From the NCBI GenBank assembly GCA_013285445.1, contig CP053448.1, positions 682,001-746,000 of the forward strand: 64,000 bases of DNA, given 5' to 3'. The DNA comes from Pseudomonadota bacterium. GTDB lineage: Bacteria; Pseudomonadota; Gammaproteobacteria; Xanthomonadales; Wenzhouxiangellaceae. Positions 29,680 to 39,880 of this stretch are shown here, piece after piece (position 1 is the first letter of the stretch; each line of letters starts with the position of its first letter). Below the pieces are notes generated by a model. That model did not search any database. It worked only from the letters and a program-made list of their open reading frames with translations, and was not told the origin of the DNA. A program made the translations under genes and the position numbers.

Positions 29680-29713
29680 TGTCAAAAAGCAGACCAGCCG
29701 GTCAAGCGACAAT

Positions 29714-29800
29714 GCCGAAGTGGTGGAATTGGTAGACACGCTGTCTTGAGGGGGCAGTGGCCTTGCGGCCGTGCCGGTTCGAGTCCGGCCTTCGGCACCA
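29714..29800 (+). tRNA. tRNA-Leu (anticodon GAG)
   Basis: Acceptor stem GCCGAAG pairs with CTTCGGC, discriminator A and encoded CCA. The anticodon arm is CTGTC-TTGAGGG-GGCAG with GAG; a long variable arm and the T arm loop TTCGAGT are present. Class II tRNA reading CUC/CUU. It sits between secG and nuoA. Confidence 0.96.
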
Positions 29801-29866
29801 TCTTGTAGCGCCCTCGCACCGTCACCGGCGCGTCGGCAAGAACCAACGCACAGGCAGGTTGGACGG

Positions 29867-30223
29867 ATGTTCGCGGACTATTTTTCCATTTTGCTGTTTC
29901 TGGTGATTGCGCTGGGCATGGGCGCGGCGCTGCTGCTGGTCGGCGGCATTCTTGGCCCGCGTCGGCCGTCCAGCGAGAAGCTTTCGCCCTATGAATGCGG
30001 CTTCGAGGCGTTCGAGGACTCGCGCATGAAGTTCGACGTGCGCTTCTATCTGGTCGCCATCCTGTTTATCATTTTTGATCTGGAAATCGCTTTTCTCTTT
30101 CCCTGGGCGGTCGCGCTCGATGCTGTCGGCATGACCGGCCTGGTGGCGATGGGTGTGTTCCTGCTGATTCTGGTCATTGGTTTTGTCTACGAGTGGAAAA
30201 AGGGAGCACTGGAATGGGAATAA
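29867..30223 (+). CDS. nuoA: NADH-quinone oxidoreductase subunit A
   Basis: 118 aa from ATG at 29867. Three membrane segments and the diagnostic loop [21 protein letters not shown]. It is the first gene of a complete 14-gene complex I operon. It ends 10 bases inside nuoB. Confidence 0.95.
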   Translation: MFADYFSILLFLVIALGMGAALLLVGGILGPRRPSSEKLSPYECGFEAFEDSRMKFDVRFYLVAILFIIFDLEIAFLFPWAVALDAVGMTGLVAMGVFLLILVIGFVYEWKKGALEWE

Positions 30224-30759
30224 GCGAGATCATGCACAACCCGGTTCCCGAGAGCCAGGTTGACGATATCCTGCGCCCGGGGGGCGACAATCCGCTGCTC
30301 AGTAGGGGGTTTGTCACGACCAGTGCCGATGCCCTGATCAACTGGGCGCGAACCGGCTCGATGTGGCCGGTGACCTTCGGGCTGGCCTGCTGCGCGGTGG
30401 AAATGATGCATGCCGCCGCTTCGCGCTATGACCTTGATCGTTTCGGCATGATCTTCCGCCCCAGCCCGCGCCAGTCCGACGTGATGATTGTTGCCGGCAC
30501 GCTGGTCAACAAGATGGCTCCGGCACTCAGAAAGGTCTACGACCAGATGCCCGATCCGAAATGGGTCATCTCGATGGGCTCGTGCTCCAACGGCGGCGGC
30601 TACTACCACTATTCCTATGCCGTCACCCGAGGCTGCGACCGTATCGTGCCGGTCGATATCTACGTGCCGGGCTGCCCGCCGACCGCCGAGGCGCTGGTCT
30701 ACGGCGTACTGCAGCTCTACAAGAAGATCCGTCGGACCAACACGATCGCCCGCTCATGA
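30214..30759 (+). CDS. nuoB: NADH-quinone oxidoreductase subunit B
   Basis: 181 aa from ATG at 30214, with AAAGGGAG 7 bases upstream. It ligates the terminal iron-sulfur cluster N2: cysteines in [22 protein letters not shown] and [11 protein letters not shown]. Peripheral arm subunit next to the quinone site. Overlaps nuoA and nuoC. Confidence 0.97.
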   Translation: MGISEIMHNPVPESQVDDILRPGGDNPLLSRGFVTTSADALINWARTGSMWPVTFGLACCAVEMMHAAASRYDLDRFGMIFRPSPRQSDVMIVAGTLVNKMAPALRKVYDQMPDPKWVISMGSCSNGGGYYHYSYAVTRGCDRIVPVDIYVPGCPPTAEALVYGVLQLYKKIRRTNTIARS

Positions 30760-31478
30760 CTCAGTTTTCCGCCCGCAACCAGGCCCTGGCCCAGTCGCTG
30801 ACTGATGTGCTCGGCGAGCGCATCGCCTCGTTGACCGAACATCGCGGCCAGCTGACCGTCGAGATCCCGCGCGATCACTGGCTTGATGCTGCCTATCTGC
30901 TGCGAGACGAACCGGCGCTTGCTTTTGGCCAGCTGACCGACCTGTGTGGCATCGACTATCTCGGTTATGGCGACGATGAGTGGGAGACGGCCGAAGCGAC
31001 CGGCACCGGTTTTTCGCGCGCGGCCGACGCCCTCGGTCCCGGACGCTTCTCCTGGGAGGAGCGGCCCGAGGCCGGCGAGATCCGTAATCGCTTCGCGGTT
31101 GTTGTTCACCTGTTGTCGCATGGGCATAACCGTCGACTGCGCCTGCGCTGCTTTGCGCCCGACAACAGCCTGCCAGTGCTGCCGTCGTTAATTGAGGTCT
31201 GGAACTCGGTCAACTGGTACGAGCGGGAAGCCTTCGACCTGTTCGGCATCGTTTTCGAGGGGCATCCGGATCTCAGGCGCATCATGACCGACTACGGCTT
31301 CATCGGCCATCCATTTCGCAAGGACTTCCCGCTGATCGGCAACGTGACCGTGCGCTATGACGAGGACAAGGGCCGCGTGATCTACGAGCCGGTCGAGATT
31401 GAGCCGCGCGTGACCGTGGCCCGCGTGGTGCGTCGCGACAGCCGCTATGTCGACAAGAAGCTGGAAGGAACGCGCTGA
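30756..31478 (+). CDS. nuoC: NADH-quinone oxidoreductase subunit C
   Basis: 240 aa from ATG at 30756, in a 4-base overlap with nuoB. The 30-kDa subunit signature ERE(A)[23 protein letters not shown] region and HPFRKDFPL are present. It is a separate gene from nuoD, unlike the E. coli nuoCD fusion. Confidence 0.96.
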   Translation: MTQFSARNQALAQSLTDVLGERIASLTEHRGQLTVEIPRDHWLDAAYLLRDEPALAFGQLTDLCGIDYLGYGDDEWETAEATGTGFSRAADALGPGRFSWEERPEAGEIRNRFAVVVHLLSHGHNRRLRLRCFAPDNSLPVLPSLIEVWNSVNWYEREAFDLFGIVFEGHPDLRRIMTDYGFIGHPFRKDFPLIGNVTVRYDEDKGRVIYEPVEIEPRVTVARVVRRDSRYVDKKLEGTR

Positions 31479-32731
31479 TGAGCGAGATCCGCAATTTCAC
31501 CATCAATTTCGGGCCGCAGCACCCGGCCGCCCACGGCGTGCTGAGACTCATTCTGGAGCTTGACGGCGAGACGGTGGTGCGCGCCGATCCCCACGTCGGT
31601 TTGCTGCACCGCGCCACCGAAAAACTCGCCGAGTCCAAGCCATATAACCACTCGATCGGCTACATGGACCGGCTCGACTACGTCTCGATGATGTGCAACG
31701 AGCACGCTTATGTGCGTGCCATCGAGATCCTGCTCGACATTGAACCGCCGGCCCGTGCGCAGTGGATTCGCACGATGTTCGACGAGATAACGCGCATTCT
31801 CAATCATCTGATGTGGGTCGCCTCGAATGCGCTTGATCTCGGCGCCATGGCGGTCTTTCTCTACGCTTTCCGCGAGCGCGAAAACCTGATGGACGTCTAC
31901 GAGGCCGTCTCGGGTACGCGCATGCACGCCACCTACTACCGCCCGGGTGGCGTCTACCGCGACCTGCCCGACGAGATGCCGAAGGTGGCCGAATCACCCT
32001 GGCGCAAGGGCAAGGACCTCAAGCGCATGAACGAGTGGCGCGAGGGCTCGCTGCTCGACTTCATCGAGGCCTTCACCGATGACTTCTTCGATCGTGTCGA
32101 TGACTACGAGACGCTGCTGACCGATAACCGCATCTGGAAGCAGCGCACGGTCGGGATCGGCGCGGTCAGCCCGGATCGCGCGCTGCAGCTGGGTTTCACC
32201 GGACCGATGCTCCGGGGCTGCGGGGTCGAGTGGGATCTGCGCAAGAAACAGCCCTATGCCAGGTACCGTGAGGTCGATTTCGACATCCCGGTGGGCACCA
32301 ATGGCGACTGCTACGACCGCTACCTGGTGCGCGTCGAGGAAATGCGCCAGTCGGCGAGGATCATCAAGCAGTGCGTCGCCTGGCTGCGCGCCAATCCCGG
32401 GCCGGTCATCGTGCGCAACTTCAAGGTTGCGCCGCCGACGCGCGAAGAAATGAAAGACGACATGGAAGCCCTCATACATCATTTCAAGTTGTTCACCGAG
32501 GGTTACTGCGTGCCCGAAGGCGAAACCTACGCCGCGGTCGAGGCACCCAAGGGTGAATTCGGCTGCTACCTGGTGTCCGACGGCGCCAACAAGCCGTTTC
32601 GCGTTCATCTGCGTGCGCCCGGCTACGCCCATCTCTCGTCGATGCACGAGATGGCGAAGGGTCACATGCTGCCCGATATTGCAGCACTGATCGCGACCCA
32701 GGACATTGTCTTTGGAGAAATCGACCGATGA
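31478..32731 (+). CDS. nuoD: NADH-quinone oxidoreductase subunit D
   Basis: 417 aa; its ATG overlaps the nuoC stop by one base. The 49-kDa subunit: [35 protein letters not shown] and the C-terminal DIVFGEIDR. It forms the quinone-binding pocket with NuoB. Its stop is followed directly by a palindromic repeat, not by nuoE. Confidence 0.97.
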   Translation: MSEIRNFTINFGPQHPAAHGVLRLILELDGETVVRADPHVGLLHRATEKLAESKPYNHSIGYMDRLDYVSMMCNEHAYVRAIEILLDIEPPARAQWIRTMFDEITRILNHLMWVASNALDLGAMAVFLYAFRERENLMDVYEAVSGTRMHATYYRPGGVYRDLPDEMPKVAESPWRKGKDLKRMNEWREGSLLDFIEAFTDDFFDRVDDYETLLTDNRIWKQRTVGIGAVSPDRALQLGFTGPMLRGCGVEWDLRKKQPYARYREVDFDIPVGTNGDCYDRYLVRVEEMRQSARIIKQCVAWLRANPGPVIVRNFKVAPPTREEMKDDMEALIHHFKLFTEGYCVPEGETYAAVEAPKGEFGCYLVSDGANKPFRVHLRAPGYAHLSSMHEMAKGHMLPDIAALIATQDIVFGEIDR

Positions 32732-32733
32732 CG

Positions 32734-32945
32734 GGAATTCGCTTCAGAACTGCTGCGCGAACGCCAGGCGGCGTCCGGCGGTGCTCGGAATCCTCATGTA
32801 CCCATCCAAGTACACGCGCAACGGCTGCAACCTGGCGCTTCTTGCGCTTGGCGCAAGTCGCACCAGGTATTCCGCCTGCGCTGCGGTTCCTGCGCTCCGG
32901 CGGCCACCACCTGGCGTCCGCTCGCTACGTTGTGAAGCGAATTCC
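32734..32945. repeat. Palindromic insertion between nuoD and nuoE
   Basis: A 212-bp element is bounded by perfect 13-bp inverted ends GGAATTCGCTTCA / TGAAGCGAATTCC. Inside, the arms continue to pair imperfectly (ACGCCAGG at 32761 with CCTGGCGT at 32910), and the centre is a hairpin (ACCTGG...CTTGCGC-ttg-GCGCAAG...CCAGGT, about 32830-32867). It starts 3 bases after the nuoD stop and ends 26 bases before the preferred nuoE start, so it lies wholly within the operon's transcript. It carries no plausible coding sequence. Confidence 0.75.
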
Positions 32946-32971
32946 TTCAATGGATGGAATTGGAGTTTTCC

Positions 32972-33493
32972 ATGCAGGGCACTGAATCTCCTGTGCACGG
33001 CAAGGCCGAGCTGCTCAGCGAGGACACACGTCGCGAGATCGACCACTGGCGGGCCAAGTTTCCGGAAGGCATCGAGGGTCGCCGCTCGGCCATCATCCAG
33101 TCTCTGGTTGCAGTCCAGCACCAGAACCGTGGCTGGGTCAGCAGCAATCTGATGGACGCCGTGGCCGAGTATCTCGATGTGCCGCCGGTCTGGGTCTACG
33201 AGGTGGCGACGTTCTACTCGATGATCGAGACCGAGCCGGTCGGCCGGCATTCGATCTCGATCTGCACCAACATCTCGTGCATGCTCTGCGGCTCCGACAA
33301 GATCGTCGAGCACGTCGAGAACAAGCTGGGCACGCGAATCGGTGAAACCACGCCGGACGGGCGCTTCTTCCTCAAGCGCGAGGAAGAGTGCCTGGCCGCC
33401 TGCACGGGCGCGCCAATGATGATCGTCGACGGCCACTACCACGAGAAGCTCACGCCCGAGAAGGTCGACGAGATTCTCGACGGGCTGGAGTGA
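32972..33493 (+). CDS. nuoE: NADH-quinone oxidoreductase subunit E
   Basis: 173 aa from ATG at 32972, chosen because TTGGAG lies 6 bases upstream; ATG at 32954 is an in-frame alternative. The 24-kDa thioredoxin-like subunit binds a 2Fe-2S cluster through CTNISCMLCG and EECLAACTGAP. It pairs with NuoF in the NADH module. Confidence 0.95.
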   Translation: MQGTESPVHGKAELLSEDTRREIDHWRAKFPEGIEGRRSAIIQSLVAVQHQNRGWVSSNLMDAVAEYLDVPPVWVYEVATFYSMIETEPVGRHSISICTNISCMLCGSDKIVEHVENKLGTRIGETTPDGRFFLKREEECLAACTGAPMMIVDGHYHEKLTPEKVDEILDGLE

Positions 33494-33499
33494 TTGATC

Positions 33500-34795
33500 A
33501 TGGCCGAACACAACATCTGCTTCACGCATCTCGACGAGGGGAGCTGCTGGTCGCTTGAGGCTTACCGCAGGATTGGCGGCTGGCAGGCCTGGGAAAAGAT
33601 TCTCGAACAGAAGACGCCCCGGGAGGACATCATCGAGACGGTCAAGAAGTCGGCGCTGCGCGGGCGCGGTGGCGCCGGTTTTCCGACCGGTCTGAAATGG
33701 TCGTTCATGCCGCGCTCGGCGCCGGGCCAGAAGTACCTGGTGTGCAACTCCGACGAGTCAGAGCCGGGTACCTGTCACGACCGCGATATCCTGCGCTACA
33801 ACCCGCATGCGGTGCTCGAGGGGATGGCAATTGCCGCCTATTCGATGGGCGCGACGGTGGCCTTCAACTATCTGCGTGGCGAGTTCCACCACGAGCCATT
33901 CGAGCGTGTGGAAGCGGCCCTCAAGGAAGCCCGTGATGCCGGTTATCTGGGCAAGGATATCTCGGGTTCGGGGATCGATATGGAGATCCACAACCTGCTG
34001 GGTGCCGGCGCCTACATCTGCGGCGAGGAAACCGCGCTGATGGAATCGATCGAGGGCAAGAAGGGCTGGCCGCGTTTCAAGCCACCGTTTCCGGCCAATT
34101 TCGGTGTCTACGGCAAGCCGACGACGATCAACAACACTGAAACCCTGGCCTCGGTGCCCATCATCATGCGCAACGGCGCTGACTGGTTTCTGGAGCTGGG
34201 CAAGCCCAATAACGGTGGTTCCAAGATCTTTTCGGTCTCCGGCCACGTCAACAGGCCGGGCAACTACGAGATTCCGCTGGGCACGCCATTTGCCGAGTTG
34301 CTGGAGATGGCCGGCGGGGTGCGCGACGGCAACCGGCTCAAGGGCGTGATCCCGGGCGGCTCGTCGATGCCGGTACTGCCCGCCGACGTGATGATGGACC
34401 TGACCATGGATTACGACTCGATCCAGAAGGCCGGCTCCGGTCTGGGATCGGGCGCGGTCATTGTCATGGACGAGAAGACCTGCATGGTCGAGGCCTCGCG
34501 CCGTATTTCGCGATTCTATTACGCTGAATCCTGCGGCCAGTGCACGCCGTGTCGCGAAGGTACCGGCTGGATGCACCGCATGCAGCATCGCATCATGGCC
34601 GGGCAGGGCCGTATGGAAGATCTCGATACCCTGCTGTCGGTCACCACGCAGATCGAGGGTCACACGATCTGTGCGTTCGGTGAGGCGGCGGCCTGGCCGG
34701 TGCAGGGATTTCTCAAGCACTTCCGCGAGGAGTTCGAGTATTACGTGAAGCACGGGCGTTCGATGGTGGCCGACAAGATTGGAGAGGCCGCATGA
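33500..34795 (+). CDS. nuoF: NADH-quinone oxidoreductase subunit F
   Basis: 431 aa from ATG at 33500 with GGAG 9 bases before it. NADH/FMN-binding subunit: [13 protein letters not shown] and [11 protein letters not shown] (FMN and NADH sites), [13 protein letters not shown], and the N3 cluster motif [12 protein letters not shown] plus the distal Cys in [11 protein letters not shown]. It passes electrons to NuoE and NuoG. Confidence 0.97.
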   Translation: MAEHNICFTHLDEGSCWSLEAYRRIGGWQAWEKILEQKTPREDIIETVKKSALRGRGGAGFPTGLKWSFMPRSAPGQKYLVCNSDESEPGTCHDRDILRYNPHAVLEGMAIAAYSMGATVAFNYLRGEFHHEPFERVEAALKEARDAGYLGKDISGSGIDMEIHNLLGAGAYICGEETALMESIEGKKGWPRFKPPFPANFGVYGKPTTINNTETLASVPIIMRNGADWFLELGKPNNGGSKIFSVSGHVNRPGNYEIPLGTPFAELLEMAGGVRDGNRLKGVIPGGSSMPVLPADVMMDLTMDYDSIQKAGSGLGSGAVIVMDEKTCMVEASRRISRFYYAESCGQCTPCREGTGWMHRMQHRIMAGQGRMEDLDTLLSVTTQIEGHTICAFGEAAAWPVQGFLKHFREEFEYYVKHGRSMVADKIGEAA

Positions 34796-34810
34796 CGGTC
34801 GCGACGCTGC

Positions 34811-34890
34811 GGGAGTCGGGATTCAGAGACCAGGGGTCAGCAACCCCTTGGGCACCTGTCTTCCCGACCCTGACCCTGAATCCTGACCAC
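34811..34890. repeat. Imperfect inverted repeat between nuoF and nuoG
   Basis: The 104-base gap between nuoF and nuoG contains GTCGGGATTCAGAGACCAGG and, 40 bases on, CCTGACCCTGAATCCTGAC, which pair imperfectly around a perfect GGATTCAG/CTGAATCC core (34819-34826, 34876-34883). It looks like a degraded palindromic repeat. No coding signal. Confidence 0.5.
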
Positions 34891-34899
34891 TGACTGATC

Positions 34900-37262
34900 A
34901 TGGCTACAGCACAAGAAAATCAGACCGACACCGTCACCATCGAGGTCGACGGTCACGAGCTGACCGCCCGCAAGGGCGAGATGATCATCCAGGTGACCGA
35001 CCGGGCCGGGATCGACATTCCCCGTTTCTGCTACCACCACAAGCTGTCGATCGCGGCCAGCTGTCGGATGTGTCTGGTCGACGTTGAGAAGGCGCCCAAG
35101 CCACTTCCGGCCTGCGCCACGCCGGTGGCTGACGGCATGAAGGTATTCACTGAATCGCGCCGCAGCGTTGACGCGCAGCGTGGCGTGATGGAGTTCCTGC
35201 TGATCAACCATCCGCTTGACTGCCCGATCTGCGATCAGGGCGGTGAATGCGAGCTGCAGGATCTGGCCATGGGCTACGGCCGGTCCGTATCACGCTTTAC
35301 CGAGCGCAAACGGGTGGTGCGCGACAAGGATGTCGGACCGCTGATCGAGACGGACATGACGCGCTGCATTCACTGCACGCGCTGCACGCGCTTTCTGGCC
35401 GAAATCGCCGGAACTGCCGAGCTGGGCAGCATGAATCGTGGCGAGCACCACGAGATCAGCACCTTTATCGAACGCAGTATTGACTCGGAGCTGTCGGGCA
35501 ATATCATCGACCTGTGTCCGGTCGGCGCCCTGACCAACAAACCGTTCCGGCACACGGCCAGACCCTGGGAAATGCGTGCCCGGCCATACGTCGGCACGCA
35601 CGACTGTCTCGGGTCGCACCTGTTCTATCACACCCGGGGCGGGAGAATCATGCGCGCGGTTCCGCGCGACAACGAGGCGGTCAACGAGTGCTGGCTGGCC
35701 GATCGCGACCGCTACAGCCACTTTGGCCTGCAGGCCGGTGATCGGCTGACGGCCCCACAGATCAAGGTCGACGGACAGTGGCGCGAGGTTGACTGGGACG
35801 AGGCGCTCAAGATCGCCGCCCGGGCACTGAAAGGGGCGGTCGAAACACACGGTGCCGGAGAGCTCGGGGTGCTGATTTCGCCGCGTGCCACGGTCGAGGA
35901 GCACTACCTGGCCGCAAGCCTGACACGTGGACTGGGCAGTGAGAGCATCGATCACCGGCTGCGTCTGCTCGATTTCTCGCATCCACAGGCCGGCCGTGGG
36001 CGGCTCGATATCCCGATTGCAGGAATCGCCGCGTGCGACGCGATCTTTCTGGTCGGCAGCAATATCCGCCACGAACAGCCGATTCTGGGGCATCGTGTCC
36101 GCACGGCCTGGCGAAACAACGGCGCGAAGATCGCTGACCTCAACAGCATGGCCTGGGATTGCCATTTCGATCTGACCGAGCGACTGATTGTCCCGCCACA
36201 GGCGATGGTGGATACCCTGGCCCGGGTCGCCAGGTCCGCCGCTGAACTGGCCGGGATCGATCTTCCCGAGGGTCGGCTGGGCGCGTATATCGGCCAGCGC
36301 CAGACCGATGACAGCACCCGACAGGTCGCATCACTGCTCAGGGAGTCTGCATCCGGCGCAGTGTTGCTGGGCGACCAGGCGCTCAACCATCCTGAGGCGG
36401 GCTGGCTGCGTGACCTGGCCGAATGGCTGGCCGAAGCGCTGGAAGTGGCCCTCGTGGTGTTACCCGGTCCGGCCAACAGCGAGGGTGCCTGGGTGGCCGG
36501 CAGCGTGCCGGGCCCCGGCGGCCTGCATGCCCGCGGAATGCTGGACAAGGGGCGCCAGGCCTATTTGCTTTGGGATGTCGAACCGGACTTTGACCTGGCC
36601 GACCCGGCCGGCGCGCGCCGGGCGCTTGAGATGGCATCCTCGGTCGTCGCAGCTGCGGTCTTCGACAACGCCGTGTTGCGGGCAACGGCCGATGTCCTGT
36701 TGCCGCTCTCGCCGGTACCGGAATCCGACGGCAGCTGGATCAATGCCGATGGTCACCGCACGGACCTGCGGGCGGTCGGCAAGGCGCCGGGCCAGGCCCG
36801 GCCGGGCTGGAAGATCCTGCGTATGCTGGGCGCACTGTCGCAGATCGAAGGCTTCGATTTTGCCCGCCTGGATGAGGTCACCGGCCAGGCCCTTTCGCGC
36901 GAGGTGGCCGACCAGCCCTCCAACGCGTTGAGCGAGCCGGTTCAGGCGACGGGCGAGACACTGTGGCGAACCGGCGAGGTCCCCCGTATGCCGGCGACAG
37001 CCTGCTGCGCCGGGCGCCGGCGCTGCAGCAGACCAGTCAGGCGGCAGCAACCGTGGTTGCCGTTCACTCTGCAACTGCCGAGCGCCATGGTCTCAGCGGC
37101 GCCGAGCGCGTTCGCGTCATTCAGAACGGCGCCAGTGCCGAGCTGGCGCTGGTCATCGACGACCGGGTGGCGCCTGGCGCGGTTGGCCTGCCGGTGGCCA
37201 CCGCCGCGGTTGCCGAGCTGGGCCCCGGTGGCGGCGAGATTCGCCTGGAGGTGCCGGAATGA
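34900..37262 (+). CDS. nuoG: NADH-quinone oxidoreductase subunit G, interrupted by an apparent -1 frameshift
   Basis: The 75-kDa subunit: 2Fe-2S ligands in [16 protein letters not shown]4/N5 cluster ligands in [18 protein letters not shown] and [10 protein letters not shown], then the molybdopterin-oxidoreductase-like fold. The frame from 34900 is nuoG-like to residue 695 ([10 protein letters not shown]). After that, nuoG-like sequence continues in the -1 frame ([20 protein letters not shown] ... EIRLEVPE) to the stop at 37262. Joining the two gives about 787 aa, a normal length. In the original frame translation runs nonsensically into nuoH. The shift maps to CCCCC at 36981-36985. Confidence 0.9.
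36981..36985 (+). other. Frameshift site (run of five C) in nuoG
   Basis: Codons read GAG GTC CCC CGT; homology asks for GAG GTC CCN CCG TAT. One missing C, or a -1 slip of the CCC codon (which re-pairs perfectly with the preceding CCC), restores the frame. A sequencing or assembly error in a homopolymer is the simplest reading; a real mutation or recoding site cannot be excluded. Confidence 0.8.
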
Positions 37263-38278
37263 TGGAGCAGCTGACCACGCTGATGTGGACCTGGGTCAAG
37301 ATCATGGCGATCCTGTTCCCGCTCATCATCGCGGTGGCCTACTACACCTATTTCGAGCGCAAGGTGCTCGGCTACATGCATTCGCGTCGCGGGCCAAACC
37401 GGATCGGTCCGCTCGGCCTGCTGCAGCCGTTTGCCGACACCTTCAAGATGCTGTTCAAGGAGTTGATCATTCCGACCAACTCCAGCAAGTTCCTGTTCCT
37501 GCTCGCACCCGTGCTGTCGCTGGGTCCGGCGCTGGCGGCCTGGGCGGTCGTTCCCTTCGACGACTGGCTCGTGCTGGCCGATATCGATGCCGGGCTGCTG
37601 CTGGTGCTGGCGCTGACCTCGATGGGTGTCTATGGCATTCTGCTCGGTGGCTGGGCGTCGAATTCCAAGTATGCGTTGCTTGGCGGGCTGCGTGCCGCGG
37701 CCCAGACGGTGTCCTACGAAATCGCCATGGGCTTTGCCCTGGTCGGCGTGATCGTGCTGGCCGGCACACTCAACCTGACCGCCATTGTCGAGGCCCAGAG
37801 CGGCAGCATCCTGACCTGGTACTGGTTGCCGCTGCTGCCGCTGTTCGTGATCTATTTCGTCTCCGGCGTGGCTGAAACCAATCGCCTGCCGTTCGATGTG
37901 GCCGAGGGTGAGTCGGAGATCGTTGCCGGGTTTCATGTGGAGTACTCCGGTGCCGGCTTCGCCGTGTTCTTCCTGGCCGAATACGCCAACATGATTCTGG
38001 TCTCGGCGCTTGCGTCGCTGCTGTTCATGGGCGGCTGGCTGTCCCCGTTCGCAGGCATTCCGGTGGTGGGTGACACGCTGCTCGGCGAAGGCGGTGTCCA
38101 CTGGTTCCTGGCCAAGACCGTGGTTTTCTGCTTCCTGTTTTTGTGGTTCCGGGCGACGTTTCCGCGCTATCGATATGATCAGATCATGCGGTTGGGGTGG
38201 AAGGTGTTCATTCCGATCACCATCGTCTGGATCATGGTCGCAGGTGTGTTCCGTGTGCTGGGCTGGTTCGGAGGCTGA
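37259..38278 (+). CDS. nuoH: NADH-quinone oxidoreductase subunit H
   Basis: 339 aa from ATG at 37259, in an ATGA overlap with the corrected nuoG end. About eight membrane segments; [21 protein letters not shown], the glutamate-rich loop [20 protein letters not shown] and the end [11 protein letters not shown] are diagnostic. It links the quinone site to the proton channels. Confidence 0.97.
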   Translation: MMEQLTTLMWTWVKIMAILFPLIIAVAYYTYFERKVLGYMHSRRGPNRIGPLGLLQPFADTFKMLFKELIIPTNSSKFLFLLAPVLSLGPALAAWAVVPFDDWLVLADIDAGLLLVLALTSMGVYGILLGGWASNSKYALLGGLRAAAQTVSYEIAMGFALVGVIVLAGTLNLTAIVEAQSGSILTWYWLPLLPLFVIYFVSGVAETNRLPFDVAEGESEIVAGFHVEYSGAGFAVFFLAEYANMILVSALASLLFMGGWLSPFAGIPVVGDTLLGEGGVHWFLAKTVVFCFLFLWFRATFPRYRYDQIMRLGWKVFIPITIVWIMVAGVFRVLGWFGG

Positions 38279-38289
38279 TCGAGGTATCT

Positions 38290-38778
38290 ATGCAAGCTCT
38301 CGTCCGCTATTTCAGGTCGCTGATGTTGCTGGAGTTCTTCCAGGGCATGGCATTGACATGGCGCTTCGGCCTCGCACCGAAGACTACGCTCAACTACCCG
38401 GAAGAAAAAACACCGAAGTCGCCACGCTTCCGCGGACTGCATGCCCTCAGGCGCTATCCCAACGGGGAGGAACGCTGCATTGCCTGCAAGCTGTGTGAGG
38501 CGGTCTGCCCGGCGCTGGCCATTACCATCGAGTCGCACAACCGCGAAGACAACACGCGCCGAACGACCCGCTATGACATCGACCTGTTCAAGTGCATCTA
38601 TTGCGGCTTCTGCGAGGAGAGTTGTCCCGTCGATTCAATCGTGTTGACTGACATCAGCGACTACCACATGGAAGACAAGTCCGAAAAAGTGGTTGACAAG
38701 CAGCAGCTGCTGGCCATTGGCGATCGCTACGAGAAAAGCATTGCCGCCAACCGCGAACGCGACGCGCGCTATCGCTAG
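38290..38778 (+). CDS. nuoI: NADH-quinone oxidoreductase subunit I
   Basis: 162 aa from ATG at 38290. Two 4Fe-4S ferredoxin motifs, [12 protein letters not shown] and [12 protein letters not shown], carry clusters N6a and N6b between NuoG and NuoB. Confidence 0.97.
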   Translation: MQALVRYFRSLMLLEFFQGMALTWRFGLAPKTTLNYPEEKTPKSPRFRGLHALRRYPNGEERCIACKLCEAVCPALAITIESHNREDNTRRTTRYDIDLFKCIYCGFCEESCPVDSIVLTDISDYHMEDKSEKVVDKQQLLAIGDRYEKSIAANRERDARYR

Positions 38779-38791
38779 GGGTCAGAACGCC

Positions 38792-39394
38792 ATGCCAATC
38801 ATCGAAATCGTCTTCTACCTGTTCAGCGCCATCCTCGTGCTGTCAGCGCTCAGTGTCATCACCGTCGGCAACCCGATTCACGCCGTACTGTTTCTCGTGC
38901 TCAGTTTCTTTTCCGCCGCCTGCATCTGGATGCTGCTGCAGGCAGAGTTTCTCGCCATCACGCTGGTGCTGGTCTACGTCGGCGCGGTGATGGTGCTGTT
39001 TCTGTTCGTGGTAATGATGCTTGACGTCAATGTCACCCCGCTCAAGGAAGGTTTTGCCCGCTATCTGCCGGCTGGTGTGCTGGTCGCCCTGGCGATGGCC
39101 ATCCAGCTGTTCCTGCTGATCTGGACACGGGGCATGGAATCGGTACCGATGCCGGAGGCCAAGGGCGAGGGTTACAGCAACACCCGCGAGCTGGGCGAAC
39201 TGCTCTACACCGACTATCTCTACGCCTTCGAGGTTGCCGCCGTTCTGCTGCTTGTCGCGATCATTGCCGCGATTGCGCTGACGCACCGGCGCCGGCCCGA
39301 GGCGAAATACCAGGATCCCGGCCGTCAGGTCCGCGTCAAGCGTGACGAGCGGCTGCGCGTGGTGAAGATGGAAAGTGAAGGGGAGGAGGCCTGA
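38792..39394 (+). CDS. nuoJ: NADH-quinone oxidoreductase subunit J
   Basis: 200 aa from ATG at 38792. Five membrane segments; [20 protein letters not shown] and [18 protein letters not shown] are the family signature. A charged cytoplasmic tail of about 35 residues follows. One-base overlap with nuoK. Confidence 0.95.
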   Translation: MPIIEIVFYLFSAILVLSALSVITVGNPIHAVLFLVLSFFSAACIWMLLQAEFLAITLVLVYVGAVMVLFLFVVMMLDVNVTPLKEGFARYLPAGVLVALAMAIQLFLLIWTRGMESVPMPEAKGEGYSNTRELGELLYTDYLYAFEVAAVLLLVAIIAAIALTHRRRPEAKYQDPGRQVRVKRDERLRVVKMESEGEEA

Positions 39395-39699
39395 TGTTGA
39401 CGCTGGCTCACTTCCTGACCCTGGGTGCGGTCCTGTTCTGCATTGCTGTCGCGGGTATCTTTCTCAACCGCAAGAACGTGCTGATTCTGCTGATGTGTAT
39501 CGAGCTGATGCTGTTGGCGGTCAATATGAATTTCGTTGCCTTTTCGCGCTTTCTCGACGTGCTCGATGGCCAGGTGTTCGTTTTCTTCATTTTGACCGTG
39601 GCCGCCGCAGAGGCCGCCATCGGGCTGGCGCTGCTGGTGGTGCTGTTCCGTAACCGCCGCTCGATCAGCGTCGAAGACATTGCCGACCTGAAGGGTTGA
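39394..39699 (+). CDS. nuoK: NADH-quinone oxidoreductase subunit K
   Basis: 101 aa. Three membrane segments with the conserved glutamates in [11 protein letters not shown] and [13 protein letters not shown]. MrpC-like proton-pathway subunit. Confidence 0.96.
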   Translation: MLTLAHFLTLGAVLFCIAVAGIFLNRKNVLILLMCIELMLLAVNMNFVAFSRFLDVLDGQVFVFFILTVAAAEAAIGLALLVVLFRNRRSISVEDIADLKG

Positions 39700-39705
39700 T
39701 TCTTT

Positions 39706-39859
39706 GAAACCGCGAATAAACGCGGATTAACGCAGATAAAGGAAAGTACAAGCGCATGAAACCCGGACTGCCAGCGATATTCGATGCCGCTTACGACGGG
39801 TTGAGTGGGGATCGCTGTCAACTCGCGATCTGCGCTGATCTGGGTTCATCTGCGGTTCT
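39706..39859. repeat. Inverted-repeat element between nuoK and nuoL
   Basis: The 181-base gap contains imperfect ~32-bp inverted arms: GAAACCGCGAATAAACGCGG... (39706-39737) and ...TTCATCTGCGGTTCT (39828-39859). The arms have an internal 10-11-base periodicity (CGCGAATAAACGCGGATTAA, then CGCAGAT), typical of short AACGCAGAT-type genomic repeats. No coding signal. Confidence 0.65.
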
Positions 39860-39880
39860 ATAACAAGGGTCCAAGTTGTC

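Noticed and set aside
37000..37875. A 991-residue NuoG-like protein reading through into nuoH
   Set aside because: After residue 695 the sequence loses all NuoG similarity and overlaps nuoH in the wrong frame; it is the product of the frameshift at 36981-36985.
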